A program made the position numbers and the translations under genes. From Haliscomenobacter sp033763495 (GTDB lineage: Bacteria; Bacteroidota; Bacteroidia; Chitinophagales; Saprospiraceae), in the NCBI RefSeq assembly GCF_033763495.1, contig NZ_JANRKL010000030.1:11861-75860 (forward strand): a stretch of 64,000 nucleotides of DNA, read 5' to 3'. Below, piece after piece: positions 8,942 to 18,253 of this stretch (the stretch's first letter is position 1; the number at the start of each line of letters is the position of its first letter). The notes beneath the pieces were generated by a model. The model had not been told where the DNA came from. It made no database searches and saw nothing but the letters and a program-made list of their open reading frames with translations.

Positions 8942-11758
8942 ATGGCTAATAAGGATAGAGGTGAATTAAAGCCTAAGCTCGTAGCCCAAGAAACTACGAG
9001 TAGGAACTTCTTATTGGCTATCGCTATAGATGAATATGAATATTGTTCTAATTTAAATAACGCTGTTTATGATGTTGAATCCTTCATTGCATTAATTACC
9101 AGAAAATATTTATTCAACAAAGAAAATATTGTTTTAGTCAAAAATAAAGAAGCAACAAAAAGAAGGATAGAGCACGAACTGGCAAGAATGGTGTCTCTGC
9201 TAACTCCATCTGATAACCTTGTAGTATATTTTAGTGGACATGGTCGTAATCATGATAAATTAGGGGGATATTGGATTCCAACGGAAGCTAAATCAGGATA
9301 TGAAGATTGGCCTGATTACCTGTCTAATGGATTGATCAAAGATTATCTGAGTAAAATAAAGAGCCTTCATACTTTTTTGATTGTTGATTCGTGCTTTTCT
9401 GGAGCATTATTTATTGATAAGAGTCAGTATCGAGTTGTTGAAAATAGAAAATATCTTGAACCAAGCCGTTGGGGCTTAACAAGTGGAAAGAAAGAAATTG
9501 TTAGTGATGGAGTTCCAGGGCAGCATAGCCCTTTTTCCGAGGCTCTACTTAATGTTCTTGAAAATGCAGATCAGCCATTAGGGGTGATGCATATTTGTGA
9601 AATAGTTCTTGAAAAAGTAATTGCGAATACAGAACAGACTCCAATAGGTTCTCCTTTGATTATTCCAGGTCATCAGGGCGGGGAGTTTGTTTTTTTCTTG
9701 AAGCCTAATGAATATTCCTCGGTAGAATTTGAAACAGAATTTTATCAAAGCATTAATGTGGAACCAAAAATTGAATATATACCAAGCATATTTATTGCTT
9801 ACTCCCATACAGACAAGCAATATTTGGAAGCTTTAAGAAAAAGTCTATCGCCTTTAATACGTAATAAAAAAGCTAAAATATGGTTTGATGGAGAAATTCG
9901 CCCAGGAGATTTATGGGATGATGAGATAACATCTGCTATTGTTAATGCAGACATTATTTTACTTTTGGTCAGTACAGATTCACTTCACTCGGACTATTTC
10001 TATGAAAAAGAAGTAAGCAATGCTCTAAAGAGGCACGAGAATAACCAAGTTAGAGTAATCCCTATTCTATTAACTCCTTGTCTTTGGGATGAAACTCCGC
10101 TAAATAAATTGCAAGTACTCCCGGCAGAAGCAAAACCGATTACGAGTTGGAAAAACCTGCCAGAGGCTTGGGATGATGTGGCCAGAGGTATAAGGAGTGC
10201 TATTGATAAAATAATTAAACAAAAAGAAGAAGATGAAAAAAGAAGATTTCAAGAGAAAATACAATTAATGGCAGAAAAAGAAAAAGAAGAAAGGATAAAG
10301 GCCGAACAAGAAATTCAAAAGTGGGTATTAAAACAAAAAGAAGAAGAAGAGAAACTAGATGAATTAGCTTGGCAAGAAGCATGTCTTCATGACGAGCGTA
10401 GTTCATTTGAAGCTTATATGAATAAGTTCCCAGAAGGTAAATATTTCAATGAAGCCAAGAAAAAAATTGAAACGATTAAAATAAGAATCTTAGAAAATGA
10501 AACCTGGCAAGTAACCCTCTCTCAAGGTACTATTGATGCCTACTCTCTCTATTTGACTAGATTTCCTAATGGAGAATTTGCAAAACTCGCTAGTCAATAT
10601 TTGACTAAAATAAAAGAAGAAGAAGTAATAAATAAAAGAGAAGAAGAAGCGTTATGGGATGCATCCATTAATATTAATACAATAGAATCCTACAATAAGT
10701 ATTTACAGCGTTATCCGAATGGATCAAAAAGCAAAGACGCACAGGAGGCCATAGCTAATTTTCATCATGAAACCCTGGAAAAGTCAATTAAAATAGCTTT
10801 TGAAGAAGTAAAAGAAAAAAACTCTATTGAAGCCTACCAAAAATTCATTCAACTTTATCCTCATTCTTCTTATATAGTGGAGGCCAATTTACAGCTTATC
10901 CAGTTACAAAAGCAGGAGGAAGAAAAAAAACTAGATGAAGCAACCTGGAAAGAAGCCCACCTCATCAATGGGCTAAATGCATTCAAAGGTTATTTAAACA
11001 AATTTCCTGAAGGTAATTACGCTTTTCAGGCTAAGGAAAAAATAGCCGCTATTGAAGCAAAAAATGTAGAAGATAAAGCTTGGTCCACTGCGCAAACTCA
11101 AGATAGCCAGGAGAGCTACGAGTCCTATTTAGTTCAATTTCCAAAGGGGGGCTATGTAGAGCAGGCTCTAGCTGCTATTCATGTTATTCAAGAAGAAAAG
11201 GAGAAACGCCGGAAAGACGAAGAGCTTTGGAATCAGGCGGTTAATGAGCATACAATAGAAGGCTATAAATGCTATGTGGAAGAAACAGAAGCGGCTTTTT
11301 TTAGTTTAAATGCAGAAAAAGAAATTAAGAGATTAGAAAGAAAGCAAAGGTTTGCAAATTACACTTTAGTTTTAGTGAAATCCTTTAATAAAAGAGTACT
11401 CAGTGCAATAGCTATCATTACAATTTTTATCTTTGTTTCCTATTCAATCATACTAATTAACGTAAAAAATAAAAAACTGAAGGAAGAATACCAGACTGTG
11501 TTTAATGCACGTAATATTCCTAGCTATAAGCAATTTCGAACTAAATATCCTAATAGCAAATACGATGCTTTACTATTGAAAGAGATTTCATTACTTCAAG
11601 ATTCCATTGATAAACTTGTGAATAATGCTGAACTTTATATTCAAGCAAACTTAAATAATGATGCAAAAAAAAACTTGGAAAAGGCTCGTTCGCTTAACCC
11701 TTCAGACCAAAAGGTTATTTACTTGCTTAAAAAACTGCACACTGGCACAAAAGAATGA
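8942..11758 (+). CDS. Caspase-like protease / TIR fusion with alpha-solenoid repeats and a membrane anchor
   Basis: 938 residues. Residues ~20-250 form a caspase-like (peptidase C14) domain with catalytic H100 in YFSGHGRN and C151 in IVDSCFSGA. A TIR domain follows at ~278-410 (IPSIFIAYSHTDKQ, IWFDGEIRPGD, with E355 in the SDYFYEKE helix as the likely NADase glutamate). A charged coiled coil (~420-475) leads to about seven repeats of ~45 residues, each with a Trp-x2-Ala start and a Y-x2-Y-L-x2-F-P-x-G core (~475-800). A single TM helix lies at ~820-842, then one more repeat and a TPR-like tail. Caspase and TIR domains are effectors in bacterial conflict systems; pairing both in one membrane protein suggests a sensor-effector. 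Low GC. The stop overlaps an ATG (ATGA at 11755) of the next gene. Confidence 0.88.
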   Translation: MANKDRGELKPKLVAQETTSRNFLLAIAIDEYEYCSNLNNAVYDVESFIALITRKYLFNKENIVLVKNKEATKRRIEHELARMVSLLTPSDNLVVYFSGHGRNHDKLGGYWIPTEAKSGYEDWPDYLSNGLIKDYLSKIKSLHTFLIVDSCFSGALFIDKSQYRVVENRKYLEPSRWGLTSGKKEIVSDGVPGQHSPFSEALLNVLENADQPLGVMHICEIVLEKVIANTEQTPIGSPLIIPGHQGGEFVFFLKPNEYSSVEFETEFYQSINVEPKIEYIPSIFIAYSHTDKQYLEALRKSLSPLIRNKKAKIWFDGEIRPGDLWDDEITSAIVNADIILLLVSTDSLHSDYFYEKEVSNALKRHENNQVRVIPILLTPCLWDETPLNKLQVLPAEAKPITSWKNLPEAWDDVARGIRSAIDKIIKQKEEDEKRRFQEKIQLMAEKEKEERIKAEQEIQKWVLKQKEEEEKLDELAWQEACLHDERSSFEAYMNKFPEGKYFNEAKKKIETIKIRILENETWQVTLSQGTIDAYSLYLTRFPNGEFAKLASQYLTKIKEEEVINKREEEALWDASININTIESYNKYLQRYPNGSKSKDAQEAIANFHHETLEKSIKIAFEEVKEKNSIEAYQKFIQLYPHSSYIVEANLQLIQLQKQEEEKKLDEATWKEAHLINGLNAFKGYLNKFPEGNYAFQAKEKIAAIEAKNVEDKAWSTAQTQDSQESYESYLVQFPKGGYVEQALAAIHVIQEEKEKRRKDEELWNQAVNEHTIEGYKCYVEETEAAFFSLNAEKEIKRLERKQRFANYTLVLVKSFNKRVLSAIAIITIFIFVSYSIILINVKNKKLKEEYQTVFNARNIPSYKQFRTKYPNSKYDALLLKEISLLQDSIDKLVNNAELYIQANLNNDAKKNLEKARSLNPSDQKVIYLLKKLHTGTKE

Positions 11759-13100
11759 GAAGCATTTTCTCATCTCTATTCTATTTTTTATTCTCATCCA
11801 GTCTTCTCTTTATTGTCAAGACGATTGCTTTAAAAAACTTTACAGCGCTGGAGAAGAGAAATTTATGCTAAGAAATTACCAAGAAGCAAAGAGAATATGG
11901 AGCTTAGCACTAAAATGTAGTGATTTATTACCAGTCAATATAAGGCAATTAAACTCTCGCATAAGGGAAGTGAATGATGATGATGGAGATAATATTATAA
12001 ATTTATTTGATAAATGTCCAAATGACGCAGGCTTAACTCCAACTGGGTGCCCATCTAATCCAGATAAAGACTATGATGGTATTCCTGACGCTCAAGATAG
12101 GTGCCCAGATTTTCGAGGCCCTAATTATACCCAAGGATGCCCTGACCCAGATTTCGATTCTATCCCCTATCCAATCGATCGTTGCCCTTTACAATTTGGA
12201 CACCGAACATGCAATGGATGCCCAGACCAAGATAGGGATTCTATATCAGATGTCCAAGACAGATGCCCCAATCAATTTGGTTTAGTAAGATATGATGGTT
12301 GTCCAGATAGTGACTCCGACGAGGTGCCGGATCATTTAGACTCTTGTCCAAAAACAGAAGGAAATCTTTCTAATGGATGTCTCTGTGAAACTCCAACTCC
12401 GCGTAATATGGTCCTGGTTAAAGGTGGTGATTTCAAGTTGGATAGCTTAGAAGATTCTAATGGCAGGTTCATTTCCAAGCATTACAAAGTCAAAGACTTT
12501 TTTATTGCTACATATGAAACCACATTTGAGGAGTATGACAACCTCAGGAAAAGCTATCCAGATTTACCAAAAACGATAGTACCTGACTGGGACCGGGGCA
12601 AACACCCCGTCATTTATGTCACTTGGCGGGATGTGATTATGTACTGCAATTTCAGAAGTATCCAAGAAAAACTGAGTCAAGTTTATACCATTAAAGGAGA
12701 TTTTATAACTATAGATTCTACCGCCAACGGTTATCGGTTACCAACTGAATTAGAATGGGAATATGCAGCCACAGAAAGGGGTAAAAACATCTTATTAGGT
12801 AATGGCATGAATATAGCTAATCCCACACAAATTAACTATGACAAATCAGGATTCAACAGGTCTGTAGAAGTAGGTCGTTATATGCCAAATCAATTAGGGC
12901 TTTATGATATGAGTGGTAATGTTTGGGAGTTGGTTGATGGGAGTTATCGTTTGCCGATTGAGGAAAGATTAAAAATTATCAAGGGTGGAGCATGGAGAGC
13001 CTCTGCTCAATCGATTACAGTCAAGGGAAAAATGCAAGTTAGGGTTACTGACAGTACTGCTCATTTAGGCTTTAGGCTAGCAAGAAGTATCTTTAAGTGA
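11658..13100 (+). CDS. Thrombospondin type 3 repeat protein with FGE/SUMF1-like domain
   Basis: The uninterrupted frame starts at 11658, but the sensible start is the ATG at 11755, one base out of frame and overlapping the upstream stop; restoring one T in the TTTT run at 11765-11768 would give a clean signal peptide. The mature protein begins near CQDDCFKKLYSAG. About five calcium-binding thrombospondin type 3 repeats follow (DDDGDN...CP, DYDGIPDAQDRCP and so on, ~12000-12380). Residues from ~251 form an FGE-sulfatase fold (MVLVKGGDF, YRLPTELEWEYAA, GLYDMSGNVWELV, IIKGGAWRAS, GFRLARS). The two catalytic cysteines of true FGE are missing, so it is probably a binding module. Likely acts outside the cytoplasm with the caspase-TIR protein. 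Confidence 0.8.
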   Translation: MMQKKTWKRLVRLTLQTKRLFTCLKNCTLAQKNEKHFLISILFFILIQSSLYCQDDCFKKLYSAGEEKFMLRNYQEAKRIWSLALKCSDLLPVNIRQLNSRIREVNDDDGDNIINLFDKCPNDAGLTPTGCPSNPDKDYDGIPDAQDRCPDFRGPNYTQGCPDPDFDSIPYPIDRCPLQFGHRTCNGCPDQDRDSISDVQDRCPNQFGLVRYDGCPDSDSDEVPDHLDSCPKTEGNLSNGCLCETPTPRNMVLVKGGDFKLDSLEDSNGRFISKHYKVKDFFIATYETTFEEYDNLRKSYPDLPKTIVPDWDRGKHPVIYVTWRDVIMYCNFRSIQEKLSQVYTIKGDFITIDSTANGYRLPTELEWEYAATERGKNILLGNGMNIANPTQINYDKSGFNRSVEVGRYMPNQLGLYDMSGNVWELVDGSYRLPIEERLKIIKGGAWRASAQSITVKGKMQVRVTDSTAHLGFRLARSIFK

Positions 13101-13110
13101 TAGGTGAAAA

Positions 13111-13149
13111 ATGACGAATGATTTCAATACGTTCAAAACCATTCGTCAT
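13111..13149. terminator. Hairpin between convergent genes
   Basis: Perfect 10-bp arms ATGACGAATG / CATTCGTCAT, with AAAA on the left side and AAAAG on the right. It lies just after the FGE-like gene (+) and before the end of the SusD gene (-); the T run is on the minus-strand side. Confidence 0.65.
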
Positions 13150-13163
13150 AAAAGAGCATTAAT

Positions 13164-14645
13164 TTAGGGGTTTTGAACTGTTTCTTTGTTAGTATCTAAT
13201 TCCCTGCGTGAAATTTTAAATTGCCATAAATCACTTCCTGCGGGTACATCCAATGTTTGAGCCAGGGAAGTAGAGTGGTTAGCTCCTTTACGATTTAAAG
13301 GTAAATTGAGGCGTTTGAGGTCAGTAAAGCGAAAGCCTTCTCCCCATAGTTCGATGCGTCGGTTTAGCAAGATTTCATCTATCAAGGCCTGACCATTATT
13401 GCTTGACAATTTATAGGCTGGGTCTCGATTACTCATTAATTCGAATAGGGCTTTTTGTGCCCCTATTGCGTCACCTGCTCTGGCTTTAGCTTCTGCCTCT
13501 ATAAGAATCATTTCCGCAGAGCGCATATAAGGAATGTCATTTGCAGTATTGCCAATATCAGCCACCAAAAATTTTTGAGTCATATAAGGTTTATATAAAC
13601 CACCTGGAGGGGTAATGGCATTGCTAGCAGAAGGATTAGGAACCCATAATTTTCTCCTAATATCTGTGGCTGACATTTTATCATAAATCAAATTGTTAAT
13701 TGCTTTGGGATTGTTTCTTATGTTTGTTGTATTATAGTTGCAAGACATGTAAGCAAAAAAAGCTGTAAAAACCATATCAGGGTCTATTTCGTGACCTGAA
13801 CCCCAAATCCACTCTGGGTTATCCAAGCTATTGAAACCTTGAGTCATTTGCTGATTTGACATTAGAGAATAACCCGCTCTTGCTTCAGTAGCCATTTTTG
13901 CCGCAAGCTCCCAGTTTTGTTGGGTCAAAGCTACCCTTGCTTTGATTCCTTTTGCTACATTAATATTGATGTGGGATTTATGTTCACTAGGCCTATACGT
14001 AGTTAAAATTGCTATAGCATCATCCAGGTCTTTGTTGATCTGTTTATACGTTTCTCCAACTGTAGCTCTTGGCTGGCCTGATGTACTACCATTCAATAAC
14101 AGTGCAATTCCTAGCTGTGGATTAGTAGCGTTTTGTGCGTCAAACCTTTTCCCATATAACTGTACCAATATAAAATGAGCCCAGGCTCGGTAAGTCAAAG
14201 CTTGGCCTTTGATGGATTTTTTTTCATTTTCAAGCGCCGACGCGTCATCTATTTTTGCAATTATGGTATTAGCATTTCGAATGATTCGATAGTAAAACTC
14301 GAACACATAGCTGGTAAGGTTACTTGCCTCATTCCTATGGTCATTCCACTTGTATGCTCCAATAAAAAAATTGTTGGATGCCGCCGTCATAACAAGGTCT
14401 TCTCCTAAAACATCAGTGTTCATCATTATCGAACCCTGTCCGAACTCTGCTTGATTGTTATAACGGGAATAAAGCGCCCGATGAATTCCATTGATAGCTG
14501 CCAAAGCATTTTGAATATTGGCTATAGCTAAAGTGGCGGGTACACTATTGGTTTGGTCTGTGTTCAGAAAATCTTTCCCACATGAAGGGACTAGAATTAC
14601 CAACGCAATTAGTCCTAAAATTCCAATGATATTTGATTTTTTCAT
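13164..14645 (-). CDS. susD: SusD/RagB family outer-membrane lipoprotein
   Basis: A lipoprotein signal ends in the lipobox VPSC followed by GKDFL, typical for SusD-like proteins. The rest is the SusD/RagB fold: an early TPR-rich part (YYRIIRNANTIIAKID, YRAWAHFILVQLYGK) and a conserved C-terminal region (MRSAEMILIEAEAKARAGD, LLNRRIELWGEGFRFTDLKRL). At 493 residues the length is normal. It binds oligomeric substrate on the cell surface as the lid of the SusC transporter. Starts 14 bp after the susC stop, so the two form one transcription unit with susC first. No glycosidase or peptidase is coupled to it. Confidence 0.93.
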   Translation of the reverse strand: MKKSNIIGILGLIALVILVPSCGKDFLNTDQTNSVPATLAIANIQNALAAINGIHRALYSRYNNQAEFGQGSIMMNTDVLGEDLVMTAASNNFFIGAYKWNDHRNEASNLTSYVFEFYYRIIRNANTIIAKIDDASALENEKKSIKGQALTYRAWAHFILVQLYGKRFDAQNATNPQLGIALLLNGSTSGQPRATVGETYKQINKDLDDAIAILTTYRPSEHKSHININVAKGIKARVALTQQNWELAAKMATEARAGYSLMSNQQMTQGFNSLDNPEWIWGSGHEIDPDMVFTAFFAYMSCNYNTTNIRNNPKAINNLIYDKMSATDIRRKLWVPNPSASNAITPPGGLYKPYMTQKFLVADIGNTANDIPYMRSAEMILIEAEAKARAGDAIGAQKALFELMSNRDPAYKLSSNNGQALIDEILLNRRIELWGEGFRFTDLKRLNLPLNRKGANHSTSLAQTLDVPAGSDLWQFKISRRELDTNKETVQNP

Positions 14646-14659
14646 GGTCTTGTTTTTAA

Positions 14660-17600
14660 TTAAAGGGTTACATTAGCTCCAATCGCAATAACTCTAGCTG
14701 GTAGGTATGAATTAGAGATTATTCCATCGAAGGCTTGAGCTACGCCAACACCTTTTCGTTGTGTAAATAGCTTTAAATTCTCACCTGTCAGAAATAATTG
14801 GATGCCTGGTTTTTTTGATTTATTTGAAAATGAATAAGCTGCGTAAAAACTCCTAAAATTAATAAATGAAGCATCTGAAAGCCATCGATCCGATATGGCA
14901 TTAAAAGCAGCTGTTTGATTGGCATCCATTCTAGGAACATTAGTAATATTGCCTGGTGATTGCCAACGTTGAAGCATATCTTTGTGTAAAGCTGAGCCAA
15001 AACTACCCGTGTTCATCAGCGACCGGTAGACCCCATCATAATAATGCCCACCTTTTTGAAAAGTAAATAGAACTCTCAGCTCAAAACCTCGATAGGTAAA
15101 AATGTTGGTTATTCCTCCATATAAATCAGGAATAGATGAGCCACTATAATGGAACCGAGCATTATTTTGGCTTGTTGTTACTGTATCTCCATTGGCCAAA
15201 ATCCGTGTGTTAGCTGCTTCAAATTTCTCGGCCCTGTATAAAGCGACACCATCTTTAGGATCTACCCCGTACCATTCTCTTAGCCAAAAGTCATATATGG
15301 AAGATCCTACTTTAAGTTTTTTTGTTCCCCGTACAATTTCTTCTTGTGGTAATTTCGTGATTCTATTGACAAAATGAGTTAAATTAAGCTTTATGTTCCA
15401 TAAAAAGTCCTTGGTACGAAGAGGGATAATGTCCAGGTTAAGTTCTACTCCCCGATTATACATTGCCCCGATATTTTGAATTTGTGATAAAATACCTACG
15501 GATAATGGTAAAGGAATTTCAAAGATCAAATTGGAAGATTTTCGATTAAAAAGTTCAATATAACCATCTATTCGATCATTCTTGATGGCAAATTCTAAGC
15601 CAAGGCCGTAAGATGTATTGGATTCCCACTCTAAATTTTTATTCCCTAAACTAGATTCAATAATACTTGGAAAATCGCCATTATTCTTGACTCCAAGCCT
15701 GTATTGCTGCCTGGATGCGTAATAGTCAATCTCTGAATCATTGCCCGTTTTTCCATAAGAGGCACGAATTTTTAAGAGATCAAATGGTCCGCTTTCTTCG
15801 AACCACGACATCTTGTCCAAGGACCATGCTGCACTAATTGAATAAAAATTACCCCAACGAGCTGACTCTGAAAATTTACTGGAAGCATCTCTTCGGTAAG
15901 AAGCTTCAATGTGATACCTCTTATCATGGCTTATTTCCAGCCTAGAGAAGTAGCCTTCGACACTATAATTTATGGTGTTAGAAAGGATTTCATCCCGAGA
16001 TGTAAAATTCACAAATTCGGTATTACCTTCTTGGATCTGTTTAGATTTTACTGTTAACGCATTTTTAACTTTGTAATCATAACTTTCATGGCCTATCAAT
16101 AATTTAACCATGTCTCTATTATCATTGAAAAAATTATCATAACTTAATAATTGATTAAAATTTAATGTAGTAATATTTTGTTCGTTTTTTGATGCCAAAC
16201 CTTTAACTGGTGCACCATCACCAATTATAGGGTTTTTATAGTCTAAAAAACTAATGGAATTAAGATCCATTGCTGCATTGACCATAAGTTTGATGTTTCC
16301 GATTTGAGGAAAGTCTTTTTTATTGACAATCGAAAACTCGTGTTTATTACGAATGCTCAACAAGTTTTGGCGGTTTAGCCTTTCATTTAGTTCTGTTTCT
16401 TGAATGACATGCCGACCCGCAAGAGCTCCACTTGGCCTAACTGGTAACCCGAAGGAATTTGCAGCTCCAGCATCATATTGTTTTTCGCCATCGATTAAAA
16501 AATATTCGCCTGGGGTTGTAGGATTATAGGCGTAGATGGGGTAGATAGGTCCTATTGTATGGGTAAAATTAAACGGATTAGCTAATGCATCATCGTTAAC
16601 ACTTTCTGCCAGGCCTCTATTGGAAGAGCTATTCACTTCAGCAATATTCAAACCTAAGCGATACCATTTTTTAATCTGTGAATTTGTATTTAGACGCAGC
16701 GCATACCTCTTGAAATCTGATTTTATTAAAAATCCTTGCTCATCGAGATAAGATGCCGAAAAATAGTAATCTGCACTATCTTTAAACGCTCTTGAAATAT
16801 TAAATACAATTTCATCTCTCGAGCCTTTTCTACTAATCTTATCTTGCCAGTTTAAATCCTCTTCCTTAAAAATCAGTCGCGCGCTAGGGTTAATGATTCC
16901 AAAATTACCAACAATCTGATCATCTGGTACATTAAAGGGGTTGTATCCAAGGAGACCTTTAATTTCCTTAGAGGCTTGATTGTTCGCCGCATCCAAGCTA
17001 AGGGAAGCAGAGCTTCTATAGATCAAACTATTTCTGTAAGATTCCCACATCAAGGGGTAATATTCAAAAGCATTCACAAGGTCATAATCGGGTATAGATC
17101 TATCCGAAAAACCACGAGAAAGTCTTAAATTAATCTGAGGGTCTTTGCTTTTGCCTATTTTAGTAGTAATCAATATCACTCCATTCGCTGCTCTATTTCC
17201 ATAAAGTGCTGATGAGGCAGCATCTTTTAAGACCGTAATGCTCTCAATATCTGTGGTAGATATGTTACTCAGATCTCCCGTATAAGGAACCCCATCCAAG
17301 ACAAATAAAGGCGAACTAGAAGCGCTTATCGATCCAAATCCCCGAATGCGTATATTGAGGGGTACCCCTGGCTGACCAGACCCGCTATTAGCAATCACTC
17401 CGGACATATTCCCCTTAGGAAGTGGTACAGGATCGAGAAGAGAAATATCCTTCCCTTTGAGTTGATCTAAAGAGCCTGTATAAGAATGCCGGGTATTTGT
17501 ACCAAAAGCGATAATTATAACCTCGTTTAGACGTACAGGGATTCCTTTTAAAGATACGGTTAAATAAGCATTACTGCCAGGCGAAATCTCCTTAGGCTCA

Positions 17601-17833
17601 AAACCGGTGTAACTGATTACTAGAATATCTGTTGATTTGTTAATAGTAATTTCAAAATTTCCCTCAGCGTCTGTAGCTGTTCCCATCCCTGTGCCTTTAA
17701 CCAGTACGGTTGCTCCGATAAGTGGAATTTTAGATCCTTCTGATTTAACGACCCCTTTGATGAGTATTTGAGAAAACACTAGGTATGGGCACAAGACAAG
17801 TGTGCATAAAAGTAGTCGATGTAATAAATTCAT
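14660..17833 (-). CDS. susC: SusC/RagA family TonB-linked outer-membrane transporter
   Basis: A signal peptide ends at LVFSQ. A CarboxypepD_reg-like domain follows (GVVKSEGSKIPLIGATVLVKGTG, NFEITI), then the plug with the SusC signature (IRGFGSISASSSPLFVLDGV, DIESITVLKDAASSALYG, ANGVILITTK) and a long 22-strand-type beta barrel ending in a terminal strand. 1057 residues, normal for the family. It imports SusD-captured substrates using TonB energy. Substrate cannot be told: the pair has no adjacent enzymes and no FecR/sigma regulator. It sits in the same AT-rich stretch as the caspase-TIR locus. Confidence 0.94.
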   Translation of the reverse strand: MNLLHRLLLCTLVLCPYLVFSQILIKGVVKSEGSKIPLIGATVLVKGTGMGTATDAEGNFEITINKSTDILVISYTGFEPKEISPGSNAYLTVSLKGIPVRLNEVIIIAFGTNTRHSYTGSLDQLKGKDISLLDPVPLPKGNMSGVIANSGSGQPGVPLNIRIRGFGSISASSSPLFVLDGVPYTGDLSNISTTDIESITVLKDAASSALYGNRAANGVILITTKIGKSKDPQINLRLSRGFSDRSIPDYDLVNAFEYYPLMWESYRNSLIYRSSASLSLDAANNQASKEIKGLLGYNPFNVPDDQIVGNFGIINPSARLIFKEEDLNWQDKISRKGSRDEIVFNISRAFKDSADYYFSASYLDEQGFLIKSDFKRYALRLNTNSQIKKWYRLGLNIAEVNSSSNRGLAESVNDDALANPFNFTHTIGPIYPIYAYNPTTPGEYFLIDGEKQYDAGAANSFGLPVRPSGALAGRHVIQETELNERLNRQNLLSIRNKHEFSIVNKKDFPQIGNIKLMVNAAMDLNSISFLDYKNPIIGDGAPVKGLASKNEQNITTLNFNQLLSYDNFFNDNRDMVKLLIGHESYDYKVKNALTVKSKQIQEGNTEFVNFTSRDEILSNTINYSVEGYFSRLEISHDKRYHIEASYRRDASSKFSESARWGNFYSISAAWSLDKMSWFEESGPFDLLKIRASYGKTGNDSEIDYYASRQQYRLGVKNNGDFPSIIESSLGNKNLEWESNTSYGLGLEFAIKNDRIDGYIELFNRKSSNLIFEIPLPLSVGILSQIQNIGAMYNRGVELNLDIIPLRTKDFLWNIKLNLTHFVNRITKLPQEEIVRGTKKLKVGSSIYDFWLREWYGVDPKDGVALYRAEKFEAANTRILANGDTVTTSQNNARFHYSGSSIPDLYGGITNIFTYRGFELRVLFTFQKGGHYYDGVYRSLMNTGSFGSALHKDMLQRWQSPGNITNVPRMDANQTAAFNAISDRWLSDASFINFRSFYAAYSFSNKSKKPGIQLFLTGENLKLFTQRKGVGVAQAFDGIISNSYLPARVIAIGANVTL

Positions 17834-18253
17834 AGTTGATAATTTTGTTTATGATTATCGTTTGTAAATGAGAGTTAAAAGGAATAAAAGGCGAAATATT
17901 TTAAGCAAAAATCATCTAATATACAACATCTTGATCTTGATGTGATCTGTGTATTCAGCTGAAAGTTGTGCAATATGAAAGATGTCTACTTTAAGGGAAG
18001 ACTTTTCGTACATTTAAAACTTTCAGGCTTATACTTACAATTTTTGCCTTATTATACTAGTTCCAAATTATAAACTAAATTGACTAATCCCGTACATGAC
18101 ATTTTCATTTATAATGAAAAGTTACTATCGGTTTTAAAAAACAGTGTGTATAAATAACCTATCAACACATGCCTAATTGCAAATTTGTTGAAACAACTTA
18201 TTCTGATGATTACAAATATACACAGATGTCTTAATAAAAAAAATATAATGCAA
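17834..18253. other. AT-rich intergenic region upstream of susC
   Basis: No gene is seen in these 420 bp. The region must hold the susC promoter; a TATATTTG on the minus strand (18213-18220) fits the -7 consensus but would give a leader of about 370 nt. Composition returns to the higher-GC background at the ligA end (about 18255). Confidence 0.4.

Noticed and set aside
11658..11754. ATG at 11658 as the true start of the FGE-like protein
   Set aside because: It would add 30 or so polar residues in front of the signal segment and overlap the upstream gene by about 100 bp; kept only as the longest uninterrupted frame.
12408..13097. FGE-type fold as the variable protein of a diversity-generating retroelement
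   Set aside because: No reverse transcriptase, template repeat or duplicated variable region is seen in the window.
13164..17833. Complete polysaccharide utilisation locus
   Set aside because: Only the SusC/SusD pair is present; no glycosidase, sulfatase or regulator is linked, and the sulfatase at 4627 is 7 kb away on the other strand.
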